A stretch of 58,856 nucleotides of DNA from an uncultured Bacilli bacterium (GCA_934119965.1 CAKOTA010000007.1:1-58856), one strand, 5' to 3'. Positions 32,435-41,431 are shown, numbered from the stretch's first letter. The notes: generated by a model not told the origin, from the sequence alone. Program-made: numbers and translations.

Positions 32435-33001
32435 ATGAGAATTGGCATATTTGGAGGATCATTTAATCCTCCTCACAATATGCATCTATATATTGCAAAT
32501 GAATTAATAAATAAAAATTATGTTGATAAAGTTATATTTGTTCCAACTGGAAATAAATATAATAAAGATAATTTGATAGATGCTAAAGAAAGATTACAAA
32601 TGCTAAAAATAATGATTAATAATTTTCCAAATATGTATGTTAGTTCATATGAATTTAAAGATAGTCAAGTTCATACTTATCAAACACTAGATTATTTTAA
32701 AAATAAATTTTTAAATGATGAAATTTATTTTATTTGTGGAATTGATAATTTAAATTATATTAACGAATGGGCAAAAGGTTATTATATTTTAGAAAACTAT
32801 AAAATATTAGTAATCGGAAGAGACAATATGAAATCACAAATTAATAGTAAAAATGTTCTTATAACAAATATAAGTGAAAATAATATATCTTCAAGTTTTA
32901 TAAGAGAAAAACTAAAAAACAATGAATCTGTTGAAGATTATATCGATACAAATGTGTTAAAATATATAAAAGAAAGGAATTTATATGAAAGAGGTTGTTG
33001 A
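32435..33001 (+). CDS. nadD: Nicotinate-nucleotide adenylyltransferase
   Basis: Adenylates nicotinate mononucleotide to the dinucleotide. The 188-residue protein has FGGSFNPPHNMHLYIAN at the N-terminus and SSSFIREKL near residue 150, the ATP-binding motif usually written SSTxIR. The usual H-x-G-H motif reads HNMH here, with Met in place of Gly. IDNLNYINEW is the conserved nucleotide-binding region. AAGGTGATTCT precedes the ATG. It overlaps pncC by 17 bases. Confidence 0.92.
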   Translation: MRIGIFGGSFNPPHNMHLYIANELINKNYVDKVIFVPTGNKYNKDNLIDAKERLQMLKIMINNFPNMYVSSYEFKDSQVHTYQTLDYFKNKFLNDEIYFICGIDNLNYINEWAKGYYILENYKILVIGRDNMKSQINSKNVLITNISENNISSSFIREKLKNNESVEDYIDTNVLKYIKERNLYERGC

Positions 33002-33455
33002 ATTATTAAAAAATAAGAATAAAACAATAGCTACTATGGAATCTTGTACGGGTGGTTTTATTGCTAGTTCTATAACTGATAACGAAGGTGCAAGTGAAGT
33101 CCTTAAATTCAGTGCAGTTACTTATTCTAATGAATTTAAAATTAAATTAGGTGTTAATGAAAAAACTATTAATGATTATTCAGTTTATAGTATACAAGTT
33201 GCAAGAGAGATGGCCAAAAACATTTCAAAATTTGCTCAAAGTGATTACGGAATAGGCATAACTGGTAAAATTAATCGAATTGATAAAAATAATTTATTTG
33301 GTAGCAATGATAAAATATTTTATTCTATATATAATAAAGATAATAATAAATATTACGACTATGAAATATTAGCTATTGCTGGTACAAGAAAAAATAATAA
33401 GGGATATATATTAAAAAATATTGAAAAAAAATTAATTAACATTTTAGGAGAATGA
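32985..33455 (+). CDS. pncC: Nicotinamide-nucleotide amidohydrolase (CinA C-terminal family)
   Basis: Deamidates NMN to nicotinate mononucleotide, recycling the NMN released by NAD-dependent DNA ligase. The 156-residue protein is a stand-alone CinA C-terminal domain: TMESCTGGFIASSITD near residue 17, VTYSNEFKIKLG near residue 45, and GIGITGK near residue 90. The ATG lies inside the end of nadD, after GAAAGGAATTT. Fusion to the N-terminal MocF-like CinA half is absent. The position in an NAD operon supports the PncC role over competence. Confidence 0.88.
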   Translation: MKEVVELLKNKNKTIATMESCTGGFIASSITDNEGASEVLKFSAVTYSNEFKIKLGVNEKTINDYSVYSIQVAREMAKNISKFAQSDYGIGITGKINRIDKNNLFGSNDKIFYSIYNKDNNKYYDYEILAIAGTRKNNKGYILKNIEKKLINILGE

Positions 33456-33457
33456 TT

Positions 33458-34246
33458 ATGAATAAAGTGAAAATATGTTATAATAATAACATTAAATCAA
33501 TAGAAGTTTATGAATTAATCAAAGAAAAACTTGTTAAAAATGATTTTGAAATTGTTAATGAAGACTATAATATTGCAATGGCAATAGGTGGAGATGGTTC
33601 ATTTTTAAGAATGATTAAGGAAACTAACTTTAAAAATGATATTTTGTATATAGGTATAAATACTGGTACTCTAGGATTCGCACAAGAAGTGAATATTAAT
33701 GAGATAGATGAACTTATTGATAATCTTAAAAAAAATAATTATAAAATAGAAGAATTTGGAATTCAAGAAACTAATGTATATAGTGAAAATACAAATTCTA
33801 AATTTTTTTCTTTAAATGAAATAGTAATTAGAGAAAAAGAATTAAATACAGTTAAGTTAAATGTCTATATCGAAGATAATTTTCTTGAATCATTTGCTGG
33901 AGATGGTCTATTAGTATCAACTTCATTTGGTTCAACAGCTTATAATTTAAGTTTTGGAGGTCCAATTGTTTATAATACTTTTCATTCTTTGTTGTTAACA
34001 CCAATTGCGCCATTAAATAATCGAAGTTATAGAAACTTAACTAACTCTATAGTTTTGCCACAAAACAAACAAATACGATTAGTTCCTAAAGAAACAAAAA
34101 ATTTGATTATTACAATTGATGGTGAAAATAAAATATATAATAATGTTGAAAAAATTGAAACAGTAATAAATCAAAAAACAATAAAATGTTTTAGAAACAA
34201 AGAATATAATTTTGTAAAAAAAATAAATGAAAAATTTTTGAATTAG
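33458..34246 (+). CDS. nadK: NAD kinase
   Basis: Phosphorylates NAD to NADP. The 262-residue protein has MAIGGDGSFLRMIKE near residue 43 (GGDG motif), YIGINTGTLGFAQEV near residue 63, NEIVIR near 120, and DGLLVSTSFGSTAYNLSFGGP near 147, all NAD-kinase signatures. TTAGGAG lies 7 bases before the ATG at 33458; another ATG at 33452 is too close to that site. It overlaps the end of pncC. Confidence 0.94.
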   Translation: MNKVKICYNNNIKSIEVYELIKEKLVKNDFEIVNEDYNIAMAIGGDGSFLRMIKETNFKNDILYIGINTGTLGFAQEVNINEIDELIDNLKKNNYKIEEFGIQETNVYSENTNSKFFSLNEIVIREKELNTVKLNVYIEDNFLESFAGDGLLVSTSFGSTAYNLSFGGPIVYNTFHSLLLTPIAPLNNRSYRNLTNSIVLPQNKQIRLVPKETKNLIITIDGENKIYNNVEKIETVINQKTIKCFRNKEYNFVKKINEKFLN

Positions 34247-34259
34247 AGAGAGTGTATTT

Positions 34260-35750
34260 ATGAATAAAGCAATTAATAGAATTATAGAAAGATACCCATA
34301 TTTAAATAAAAGAAAGTTTGGATTTCCTGATATTGGTTCAAGAAAAGATAAAAATGAGTTTTCTCCTTTTGTTAAAGAAGTAAAAGATGCTTTTGATATT
34401 TATGATTATATACTTAATAAATTTTATAATCCCAAATTAGATATAAATATGACTAGTGGAAATCCTATGGAATTTAAACCATATCCACCAATAATTAAAA
34501 ATATAAAAAAATATTTGAAAAGTAATGAACTTTATAAATATCCTTATTCTGAGGGTGATAATCGAGTAAGAAAAACACTATTAGATTATATTGAAAGAAT
34601 AGGCATTAAAAATACAACACCATATTCATATGATGATATAGATAAAAATGGGTTATCGATAAATAATTTAACGCTAACAGTATCAACATCTCACGCGGTA
34701 AATATACTATTTGATATAATTGCTAGAGAACACGATGTAGTTTTAATGACAGCCCCTAATTATGGTTTATTTAGTTTTAAACCAGAACGCTTTAATATTG
34801 ATGTTAAAGTTATTCCTCTAAATGAGAAAAATAATTACTTAATAGATCCAAATGAATTAGAAGAAATAATAAATAAAACTAATAAGGAATTAAAAGAAAA
34901 ATATTCAAATTTAGATTATATTCCTAAGGTAGTAGCAATAATAAACAGTAATCCTAGTAATCCATTAGGTAACTTTATGGGAAAAAATGAAATAGATAGA
35001 ATGATTAAAATAGGAGAAATTATTAAAAAAAATGATATTTTTATAATAGATGATTTAATATATCGTGATATTAGTTTTACTGATGATTTAGCTCTTCCAT
35101 TTGCCACAATAGATGGTTTATTTCAAAACACAATTTCTCTTTTTGGTTTATCAAAATCTTATGGAATGGCTAGTTTAAGAGCAGGTTTTGTTGTTGCCGA
35201 TGAAGTTATTATAAGAGAAATAATCAATCGTATATTTTGTGAAATAGATGCCGTTCCAGCAATTATAGGGGTTGCTTTAGAAGGAGCATTTAAAGAAAAT
35301 AAAAAAGAATATAATAAATATTTTAACGAATTAAGAAATAAATATGCTTTTAATTACAATTTATTTAAAAGTTTAATAGATGGTATAGATTCATGTGATA
35401 ATAAATATAAAAAAGAAATAATTAAACTAGTACATAAATATTATCCTAAATATAATATTTATGAAGGAATAAAAAATGTTAAAATTAAATTAGATGTTAA
35501 ATCAGGCTTTTTTATTATAATAGATTTTACCAAATTAAAAGGTAAAGAATTTAACAATGAAAAAATACTAACTGAAGAAGATTTACTTTTATATTTTTAT
35601 AAAAATGTAAATCTTAGATTTCTAATTGGAAAAAGTTTTGCTTGGCCAAACAAAGATGAATTAGTAGGAAGATTTACTTTTGCAAAAGCTCCTAAAGAAA
35701 TTATTGAATGTGTTGTTAAAATGAATGAGGCTATTAATAAATTATTATGA
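34260..35750 (+). CDS. PLP-dependent aminotransferase, class I/II
   Basis: 496-residue fold-type I PLP enzyme. The substrate-binding start is NMTSGNPMEFKP near residue 64. PLP contacts follow: NSNPSNPLG near residue 228, FIIDDLIYRD near residue 260, and LFGLSKSYGMASLRAGF near residue 295 with the Schiff-base lysine. It is about 100 residues longer than ordinary aspartate aminotransferases, mainly in the N-terminal region and around residue 375. It starts 13 bases after nadK, so it is in the NAD operon. An aspartate or alanine substrate is possible, but the sequence does not show it. Confidence 0.85.
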   Translation: MNKAINRIIERYPYLNKRKFGFPDIGSRKDKNEFSPFVKEVKDAFDIYDYILNKFYNPKLDINMTSGNPMEFKPYPPIIKNIKKYLKSNELYKYPYSEGDNRVRKTLLDYIERIGIKNTTPYSYDDIDKNGLSINNLTLTVSTSHAVNILFDIIAREHDVVLMTAPNYGLFSFKPERFNIDVKVIPLNEKNNYLIDPNELEEIINKTNKELKEKYSNLDYIPKVVAIINSNPSNPLGNFMGKNEIDRMIKIGEIIKKNDIFIIDDLIYRDISFTDDLALPFATIDGLFQNTISLFGLSKSYGMASLRAGFVVADEVIIREIINRIFCEIDAVPAIIGVALEGAFKENKKEYNKYFNELRNKYAFNYNLFKSLIDGIDSCDNKYKKEIIKLVHKYYPKYNIYEGIKNVKIKLDVKSGFFIIIDFTKLKGKEFNNEKILTEEDLLLYFYKNVNLRFLIGKSFAWPNKDELVGRFTFAKAPKEIIECVVKMNEAINKLL

Positions 35751-35773
35751 TATAATATATATGAGGTGTTATA

Positions 35774-36598
35774 ATGTATAAATCTGAAGAAGAATTTTTA
35801 AAAAACTATGACTCTAATGAATTTGAAAAATTATCAATGACAACAGATATATTAGTAGTATCTGTTTCTGATGAACCAACCACAAATTATCGTAAAACTA
35901 ATAAAAAATATATGAGTATTTTGTTAGTTAAAAGAGATAATTATCCTTTTAAAGATAAATGGTGTTTACCAGGGGGATTTTTAGATATTAAAGAAGATTT
36001 AGAAGATTGTCCTGTTAGAATATTAGAGAAAGAAACAAACTTAAAAGATATTTATTTAGAGCAACTATATACATTTGGTAGTGTAAAAAGAGACCCAAGA
36101 ATGCGAGTAGTCTCTACTTCCTATATGGCTTTGATTGACAAAAATAAATTGACATCTGTTTTAAATCCAAATGCTTGTTGGTTTAATATAACAACCTTAG
36201 AAAAAGATAATGTCGTAGATATTATTCTAGATAATGGAAATGTAACTATAAAAACTAAAATAAAAAAAATACTTAATGATAAAACAACAGATCGTTATAA
36301 ATTTGAAATATTAGAAAATGATTCTTTAGCATTTGATCATCCTTTAGTAATATTATCGGGATTAGAAAGATTAAAAAATAAGATTGAATATACAGATGTT
36401 GTTTTTAATATGATGCCTACTTATTTTACATTAGGTGAACTACAACAAGTATATGAAGTAATTTTAAATAAAAAATTATTAGATCCTGCTTTTAGAAGAA
36501 TAATTGCAAATAAAGTTGAGAAAACTGATAAAATAAAAACAGGTGGAGGACACCGCCCATCAGTTATGTTTAAATATAAAGAAAAACAAATCAATTGA
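35774..36598 (+). CDS. nrtR: NrtR-type transcriptional regulator (Nudix-like domain plus winged helix)
   Basis: 274-residue regulator of NAD metabolism. The N-terminal Nudix-like domain (about residues 20-160) has a broken catalytic box: after the G and first E the core reads RILEKETNL where active enzymes have REUxEExGU, so it should bind but not cleave ADP-ribose. The C-terminal winged helix (about residues 205-270) has YFTLGELQQVYEVIL and FRRIIANK, the NrtR DNA-binding signature. It is 23 bases after the aminotransferase, behind a GAGGTG site. It probably represses the operon through the three palindromes at 28858-28970. Confidence 0.85.
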   Translation: MYKSEEEFLKNYDSNEFEKLSMTTDILVVSVSDEPTTNYRKTNKKYMSILLVKRDNYPFKDKWCLPGGFLDIKEDLEDCPVRILEKETNLKDIYLEQLYTFGSVKRDPRMRVVSTSYMALIDKNKLTSVLNPNACWFNITTLEKDNVVDIILDNGNVTIKTKIKKILNDKTTDRYKFEILENDSLAFDHPLVILSGLERLKNKIEYTDVVFNMMPTYFTLGELQQVYEVILNKKLLDPAFRRIIANKVEKTDKIKTGGGHRPSVMFKYKEKQIN

Positions 36599-36610
36599 TT
36601 TGTTATTTTT
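36585..36610. terminator. Bidirectional terminator between nrtR and ferredoxin
   Basis: A 20-bp perfect palindrome AACAAATCAA / TTGATTTGTT (36585-36604) with A/T flanks on both sides, at the stops of convergent genes. Confidence 0.75.
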
Positions 36611-36809
36611 CTTCTATTTTTATTGCACTTACAGGGCAACCTTCTATAATGTCTTTTACTTCATCTTTTTTTTCTTCAGACATTTTATCTATTTCATTGT
36701 TTTCAGTAGTTGCTAAATCATCAACATCCATTTTAAATACATCATCTAAATTAGCTGCACAAAACCCACAACCAATACATATGTTTTTGTCTACAATAAC
36801 TTTTTCCAT
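36603..36809 (-). CDS. Ferredoxin, single [4Fe-4S] type
   Basis: 68-residue electron carrier. Cysteines in CIGCGFC (C-x2-C-x2-C, residues 11-17) and GCPVSAI near residue 57 supply the four ligands of one [4Fe-4S] cluster; the middle of the protein is acidic. This is the Bacillus-type (Fer) monocluster ferredoxin. It has a strong AAGGAGG site, its own promoter (36828-36856) and a shared terminator. Confidence 0.92.
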   Translation of the reverse strand: MEKVIVDKNICIGCGFCAANLDDVFKMDVDDLATTENNEIDKMSEEKKDEVKDIIEGCPVSAIKIEEK

Positions 36810-36827
36810 AAATTTCCTCCTTTAAAC

Positions 36828-36856
36828 ATTATAAAAAAATATCAAAATTAATTCAA
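36828..36856 (-). promoter_or_regulatory. Sigma-A promoter of the ferredoxin gene
   Basis: On the minus strand TTGAAT (36856-36851) and TATAAT (36833-36828) with a 17-bp spacer, about 20 bases before the ferredoxin start. Confidence 0.72.
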
Positions 36857-36909
36857 GTAGATATTTAAAAAAACGACAAATTATGATATTATTATTATAG
36901 GTGATGGAT

Positions 36910-37680
36910 ATGAGTAGAATGGATAGATATTACAAAGTAGAAGAAAAAACAAAAAGAAGAACTAGTCAAAACCAAGAATTATATCAAAAGATATATGATA
37001 TGGGTGAATATAGTAATATTGAAGGAATTGCTACCATTGATAAATCTAACGAAGTAGACATCACTAAAGTAAAAAATATGCTTAAAAATAGAGAAGAATA
37101 TCAAAAACAAAAAGATTTAAGATTTAATAAAGAAGTAGAAACTCCTAAAATAGAAGAAATAGAAGTAGAAGATGATAGATCATATGATATAAGAGATATT
37201 TTAAAAAAAGCAAAAATCAATAAACCAGAAACAGAAGAATATAAATCATTAGATAATATTAATTATCAAATAATAAAAGAATTAAAAGAAAAAAACATGA
37301 AAAAAGAAGAAGAAAACGAACTAAAGGAAATGATTGATACAATTTCTAATACCAGTAAATTAAATAAACTTACTGATCAAGAATTAGGATTAGATATGTT
37401 TAGTGATTTAAAGTCAGAAAATAATACTATTGCTGATAAAGAAGCTATTAGAAAAATATTAGATGAAGTAAAAAAAGAAAAAACATCAGAACTAAAAACT
37501 GATATTGATAAATCTTTCTTTACATCAAGTTTAAATTTTGGCAAAAAAGATTTTGAGGAATTAGCTGAGATAACAAAGAGAACTAAAAAGAAAAGTACTA
37601 TTGTTAATGTTTTTGTATATATTATTGTTATATGTATTAGCGCATTATTGGTATATTTAATATATAGTTTAATCAAGTAG
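36910..37680 (+). CDS. Uncharacterised tail-anchored membrane protein
   Basis: 256-residue protein, not recognised. It is highly charged and rich in Lys/Glu/Asp through residues 1-230, with probable helices and a motif DRYYKVEEK at the start, then one C-terminal membrane helix (VNVFVYIIVICISALLVYLIYSLI) with only one residue after it. No signal peptide, so the bulk should face the cytosol. The ATG at 36910 follows AGGTGATGGAT. It is a single-gene unit, convergent with the germination operon. The layout recalls cytosolic adaptor or division-associated proteins, but that is only a guess. Confidence 0.7.
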   Translation: MSRMDRYYKVEEKTKRRTSQNQELYQKIYDMGEYSNIEGIATIDKSNEVDITKVKNMLKNREEYQKQKDLRFNKEVETPKIEEIEVEDDRSYDIRDILKKAKINKPETEEYKSLDNINYQIIKELKEKNMKKEEENELKEMIDTISNTSKLNKLTDQELGLDMFSDLKSENNTIADKEAIRKILDEVKKEKTSELKTDIDKSFFTSSLNFGKKDFEELAEITKRTKKKSTIVNVFVYIIVICISALLVYLIYSLIK

Positions 37681-37697
37681 TTTTACTTGATTTTTTA
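37671..37697. terminator. Bidirectional terminator between the tail-anchored gene and the germination operon
   Basis: AATCAAGTA (37671-37679) / TACTTGATT (37684-37692) with a 4-nt loop and T tracts on both strands. It covers the stops of both convergent genes. Confidence 0.78.
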
Positions 37698-38722
37698 ATT
37701 TTTAAAAATATAAACAATGGAACAATTACAAGAAAAACAATCATTATGTAAGAAAAAAAGCCTCCAATATAATATCTAGCTGATGTACTACTAGAAAATA
37801 AAAATTCAGAACATAATAATGAAATTATTATTAATATATAAATTATTTTTTTGTTAAAATTCAAATTTTTATAAATATAGTGTATAGTTAATATAATTCC
37901 GGATGCAGTGACTAAAAACCAATAAATTGCTAAAATTTTTTCAAATCTTTCTCCTAATCCAAATAAAGTAACCCTTTTTAATATATGGTACTCTGGATAT
38001 TGATATAAGTTTAATAAATTAATACCAAAAACAGAAATAAGTAAAAATAAAATAATAAAATTTGAAATATTAGAAACGAAATAAGTAATAATTATTTTTT
38101 TATTAATATTAGCATCATCTATTTTGTTTTTAGGAATTACTAATAATATAAAAATAGGACAAATAATAAAACCAATATAATCGATTAACGATTTAAATAA
38201 ATTAAATTTTCCATAAAATATTGGTTTAATATTATTAATATCAACTTGTGTTATTAAACTTGTGAAATTTATTATGTATATAATAATTAATACATAAACT
38301 AAAACTAACAATGTTCTAAATAAAGAATTTGTACCATGACTTAATACATATATAAATGAAATTATAAAAATTATTTCAATATATAATTGAGGGGTATTAT
38401 ATAAGTATTGAGAACTTGTAAAATTTGTTATATTCCAAAAAAGAATCATCGAAAATAAAGAAAAAAATAAAATCAAAATCATATTAATAATTTTTCCGGA
38501 CTTTTTAAATAAATCATTAATTAAACTATTTATACTTTTATTTTGATTAAAGAGATATAAATAAATGAGTAAAATTGGAAAACCAACAATCATGCCGATT
38601 AATGGAACTATCCAACAATTTTGACCCATATAACGATATGATCCGTTTATGAAAAAACCTAATAAACAACATTGCATTAAAATAAAAATTGCTGCACAAA
38701 ATTCAAATGATCTTATTTTCAT
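37673..38722 (-). CDS. Spore germination permease, GerAB/GerKB family
   Basis: 349-residue APC-type membrane protein with about ten helices; the B subunit of a Ger germinant receptor in the spore inner membrane, which senses nutrients. The first helices (FCAAIFILMQCCLLGFF, and WIVPLIGMIVGFPILLIYLY) and the loop NLYQYPEYHILKRVTLFGLGERFEKI near residue 232 fit the Spore_permease family. It overlaps the C-subunit gene at one base and is last in the operon. The ligand cannot be predicted. Confidence 0.9.
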   Translation of the reverse strand: MKIRSFEFCAAIFILMQCCLLGFFINGSYRYMGQNCWIVPLIGMIVGFPILLIYLYLFNQNKSINSLINDLFKKSGKIINMILILFFSLFSMILFWNITNFTSSQYLYNTPQLYIEIIFIISFIYVLSHGTNSLFRTLLVLVYVLIIIYIINFTSLITQVDINNIKPIFYGKFNLFKSLIDYIGFIICPIFILLVIPKNKIDDANINKKIIITYFVSNISNFIILFLLISVFGINLLNLYQYPEYHILKRVTLFGLGERFEKILAIYWFLVTASGIILTIHYIYKNLNFNKKIIYILIIISLLCSEFLFSSSTSARYYIGGFFSYIMIVFLVIVPLFIFLKIKKSSKTT

Positions 38723-39891
38723 TATTTTACTCCTTTCAATGTTGTTTTAGCAGATCCAGTAGTACTTAAAACAACATTAGATTTAATTTTAACGTCTAAA
38801 TCTTTAAAACCTTCTTTGTCCCAATCTTTAAATTTTTTAAAGTAATTTGGATAATTTTTATATATTAAATTTCCATAACCGAAAACATCTGTATTATTTT
38901 TTTTAGCTATTTCTAATCCTTGATTTGCTAATTCTTCAATTTTTTTATTAATTTTCTTTTCAATCTCTTTCATAACTTTTTGATCAGTTAATGAATGGTT
39001 AGAATTATCTTCTACTAAGGTAGCAATACCTTTAATTTCTACATTTATAATTGGTTTGTCATTAAATTTTATTTTGCTTTTAGTTTTAGAATCTAATAAT
39101 TTAAAAGTTATATATTTATTGTCTATTTTAATATTTACCGTTAGTTGTTCAATTGTACTTTTTAATAAATTAATCCCTCTACTTTCATTAGCATTAGCAA
39201 AACCAACTAATTTATAATCCTTAAAAAGTGCTAAATTATTTATTTTTATAAAAGCATCTGGAACAGTTTGCTGTAAACTTTCATCTTTCGCACCATCTTT
39301 TTTATCGCCTTTTAGAATGACACTCGGTAATATTGGATTCATACCTTTTTCTAATAAATTGTAAATGAAATCACTATATAAAATAGATGTACTTGTTGCT
39401 TGTGAATCTCTAGAATATTTTAAATTATTTGATATATTTTGCGCTGAGAATGTTTCAAGAGGAGTTAATATTTTTAATATATCTTTAGCTTTGCAATTTT
39501 TAGCAATTACCATTTGAAATCTTTTAGTTGATTCGGGATTTCTAGCTGAAAAATCTAAAATATCATTTAAACCATCTTTTGCTACTTCATCTGAAATCAC
39601 AACGACTGATACATGACCAATATAATTTCTTCTAGGATTATATAAATCAATATCTTTAAAAGCCTCAGAAATTGTGTTTCCAACACCGGTAAATATAATA
39701 CTCTGAGATTCGCTTTCTTTTGAACTACTTTGTTCTTTTCTTGAATTAGCAATCATAGTACTTACTTCATATTTTCCATCATCATTTTTATCCACTCCTA
39801 TAGCAGTTGATATAGCAATACTATTTAATTCTTGATAGTTCCAACATCCAGTTAATAAGAATAATAATAATAAAATTAATACTTTTTTCAT
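38722..39891 (-). CDS. Spore germination lipoprotein, GerAC family
   Basis: 389-residue C subunit of the germinant receptor. It has a lipoprotein signal peptide, KKVLILLLLFLLTGC, followed by WNYQELNSIAISTAIGVDK, the opening motif shared by Ger(x)C proteins. The C-terminal domain ends with KKNNTDVFGYGNLIYKNYP and DLDVKIKSNVVL, also typical. The lipid anchor places it on the outer face of the spore inner membrane. It overlaps GerAA-type gene by 4 bases. Confidence 0.92.
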   Translation of the reverse strand: MKKVLILLLLFLLTGCWNYQELNSIAISTAIGVDKNDDGKYEVSTMIANSRKEQSSSKESESQSIIFTGVGNTISEAFKDIDLYNPRRNYIGHVSVVVISDEVAKDGLNDILDFSARNPESTKRFQMVIAKNCKAKDILKILTPLETFSAQNISNNLKYSRDSQATSTSILYSDFIYNLLEKGMNPILPSVILKGDKKDGAKDESLQQTVPDAFIKINNLALFKDYKLVGFANANESRGINLLKSTIEQLTVNIKIDNKYITFKLLDSKTKSKIKFNDKPIINVEIKGIATLVEDNSNHSLTDQKVMKEIEKKINKKIEELANQGLEIAKKNNTDVFGYGNLIYKNYPNYFKKFKDWDKEGFKDLDVKIKSNVVLSTTGSAKTTLKGVK

Positions 39892-41330
39892 TTTTTATCA
39901 CCTAACTTTGTTGTATTTTTAGTTATATAAGGAGATCTATTTTTTAATTTGTTATTTGGTAATTTTATTATTGAATCATTTATACTTTTAACATATAATG
40001 GACTAAAAGGTGCTAGATAACAAACATTATCAAATGTTATCGAAGCCAGTTTATTAATAAATAATACAGCAGCAATAACAAATCCAATTAATCCTGCTGT
40101 TGCAGAAAAAATTATAAATATAAATCTCCACCATCTAATAGCATTAACAAAATCAATATCTGTAAATAATAAACCACAAATTGATGTAATTGCAACCACA
40201 ATTATAACTATTGGTGATACAATACCTGCAGAAACGGCTGCTTCACCTAATACCAAAGCACCAACTATACTTATGGCAGCCCCCATTGTACTAGGTAATC
40301 TAATATCACTTTCTCTTAATATTTCAAATGTTATAATCATTATAACCAATTCAAAAACGGTTGAAAAAGGAACTCCATCTCTTTGAATAGCTAATGAAAT
40401 AAGTAATTGATCAGGAATTATTTCTTGGTTAAAAGTTGTTAATGCTGTGTAGAGACCGGGGATTGTAATAGTTATTAAAAAAGAGATATATCTTAAAATT
40501 CTTGTAAAACTTACATTTGAACTTTTTTGATAGTAATCTTCTGAAGCATGTAAAAAATCATTTAATGTTATCGGCAATATTAATGTAAAAGGTGTATTTT
40601 CAACTAGTATTATTATTTTTCCTTCTAATAGTGAATTACAAGCTAAATCGGGTCTTTCAGTACTTTTTATTTCGGGAAAAATTGATTGATTTTGAATTAA
40701 AAAGTCTCTAATATTACCACTATCGATTATTCCATCTATATCTATTTTGTTGAGTTTTTCTTTAATATTATTTACTATATGTTCATTAGCTATACCATTT
40801 ATATATGCAATGGTTACTTTAGTATTTGTTCTTCTTCCTATTTTAATTTCATCATACCAAAGATTTTTGTCTTTTATTCTTTTTCTAATTAAGCCTAAGT
40901 TTGTTGAATTGTTTTCTGTAAAACTATCTTTTGGACCTCTAACGATGCTTTCACTTGTTGATTCAGTTATTCCTCTATCTAATTTACTTTTAGTTTCAAC
41001 TGTAATATATTGTTTATCACCATCAATAAATATACATGTAAAACCACTTGCTAGTTTAGTAAAACAATCTTCTAATTTTGATTCAACAGTTATATGACTA
41101 TTGGGGATAGTATTTTTAAGTTTATCAAATAAATTAACTGTTAAAATTTTATTTTTACTATATGTATTTATTTCTTTCATTAGAAATTCACTTATTTTAT
41201 CGTCACTAGCAACACTTTCTAGATATATACACAATATATCTGTTCCTTTGACATTAATTTTTCTTGTTACGATATCACTACTATGATGATAGCTTTCTAA
41301 GATATAATTATTTATTTTATCGATATTCAT
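39888..41330 (-). CDS. Spore germination receptor subunit, GerAA family
   Basis: 480-residue A subunit of the receptor. A cytosolic N-terminal region (to about residue 260, with DIDGIIDSGNIRDFL and RPDLACNSLLEGKI) is followed by five or so membrane helices, containing PGLYTALTTFNQEIIPDQLL and the TMGAAISIVGALVLGEAAV block. It is first in an A-C-B operon, whereas the common order is A-B-C. Upstream on the minus strand, ACATAATT and CATTACTA about 14 bases apart could be a forespore (sigma-G-like) promoter, but the match is weak. Confidence 0.93.
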   Translation of the reverse strand: MNIDKINNYILESYHHSSDIVTRKINVKGTDILCIYLESVASDDKISEFLMKEINTYSKNKILTVNLFDKLKNTIPNSHITVESKLEDCFTKLASGFTCIFIDGDKQYITVETKSKLDRGITESTSESIVRGPKDSFTENNSTNLGLIRKRIKDKNLWYDEIKIGRRTNTKVTIAYINGIANEHIVNNIKEKLNKIDIDGIIDSGNIRDFLIQNQSIFPEIKSTERPDLACNSLLEGKIIILVENTPFTLILPITLNDFLHASEDYYQKSSNVSFTRILRYISFLITITIPGLYTALTTFNQEIIPDQLLISLAIQRDGVPFSTVFELVIMIITFEILRESDIRLPSTMGAAISIVGALVLGEAAVSAGIVSPIVIIVVAITSICGLLFTDIDFVNAIRWWRFIFIIFSATAGLIGFVIAAVLFINKLASITFDNVCYLAPFSPLYVKSINDSIIKLPNNKLKNRSPYITKNTTKLGDKK

Positions 41331-41431
41331 AAATATTCACCTAATATAGTAATGTCCAAAAAAATATAAATTATGTTATTGAATATATTTGTGATTAAAA
41401 AAAAATAAATTAAATTTTTAAATTTAATTTA

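Noticed and set aside
36595..36825. Plus-strand 76-codon frame opposite ferredoxin
   Set aside because: The minus strand has the cysteine ligands, an AAGGAGG site and a promoter; the plus frame has none.
40747..41286. Two plus-strand frames opposite the GerAA-type gene
   Set aside because: Leu/Ser/Ile-rich complements of an AT-rich gene with no ribosome binding sites.
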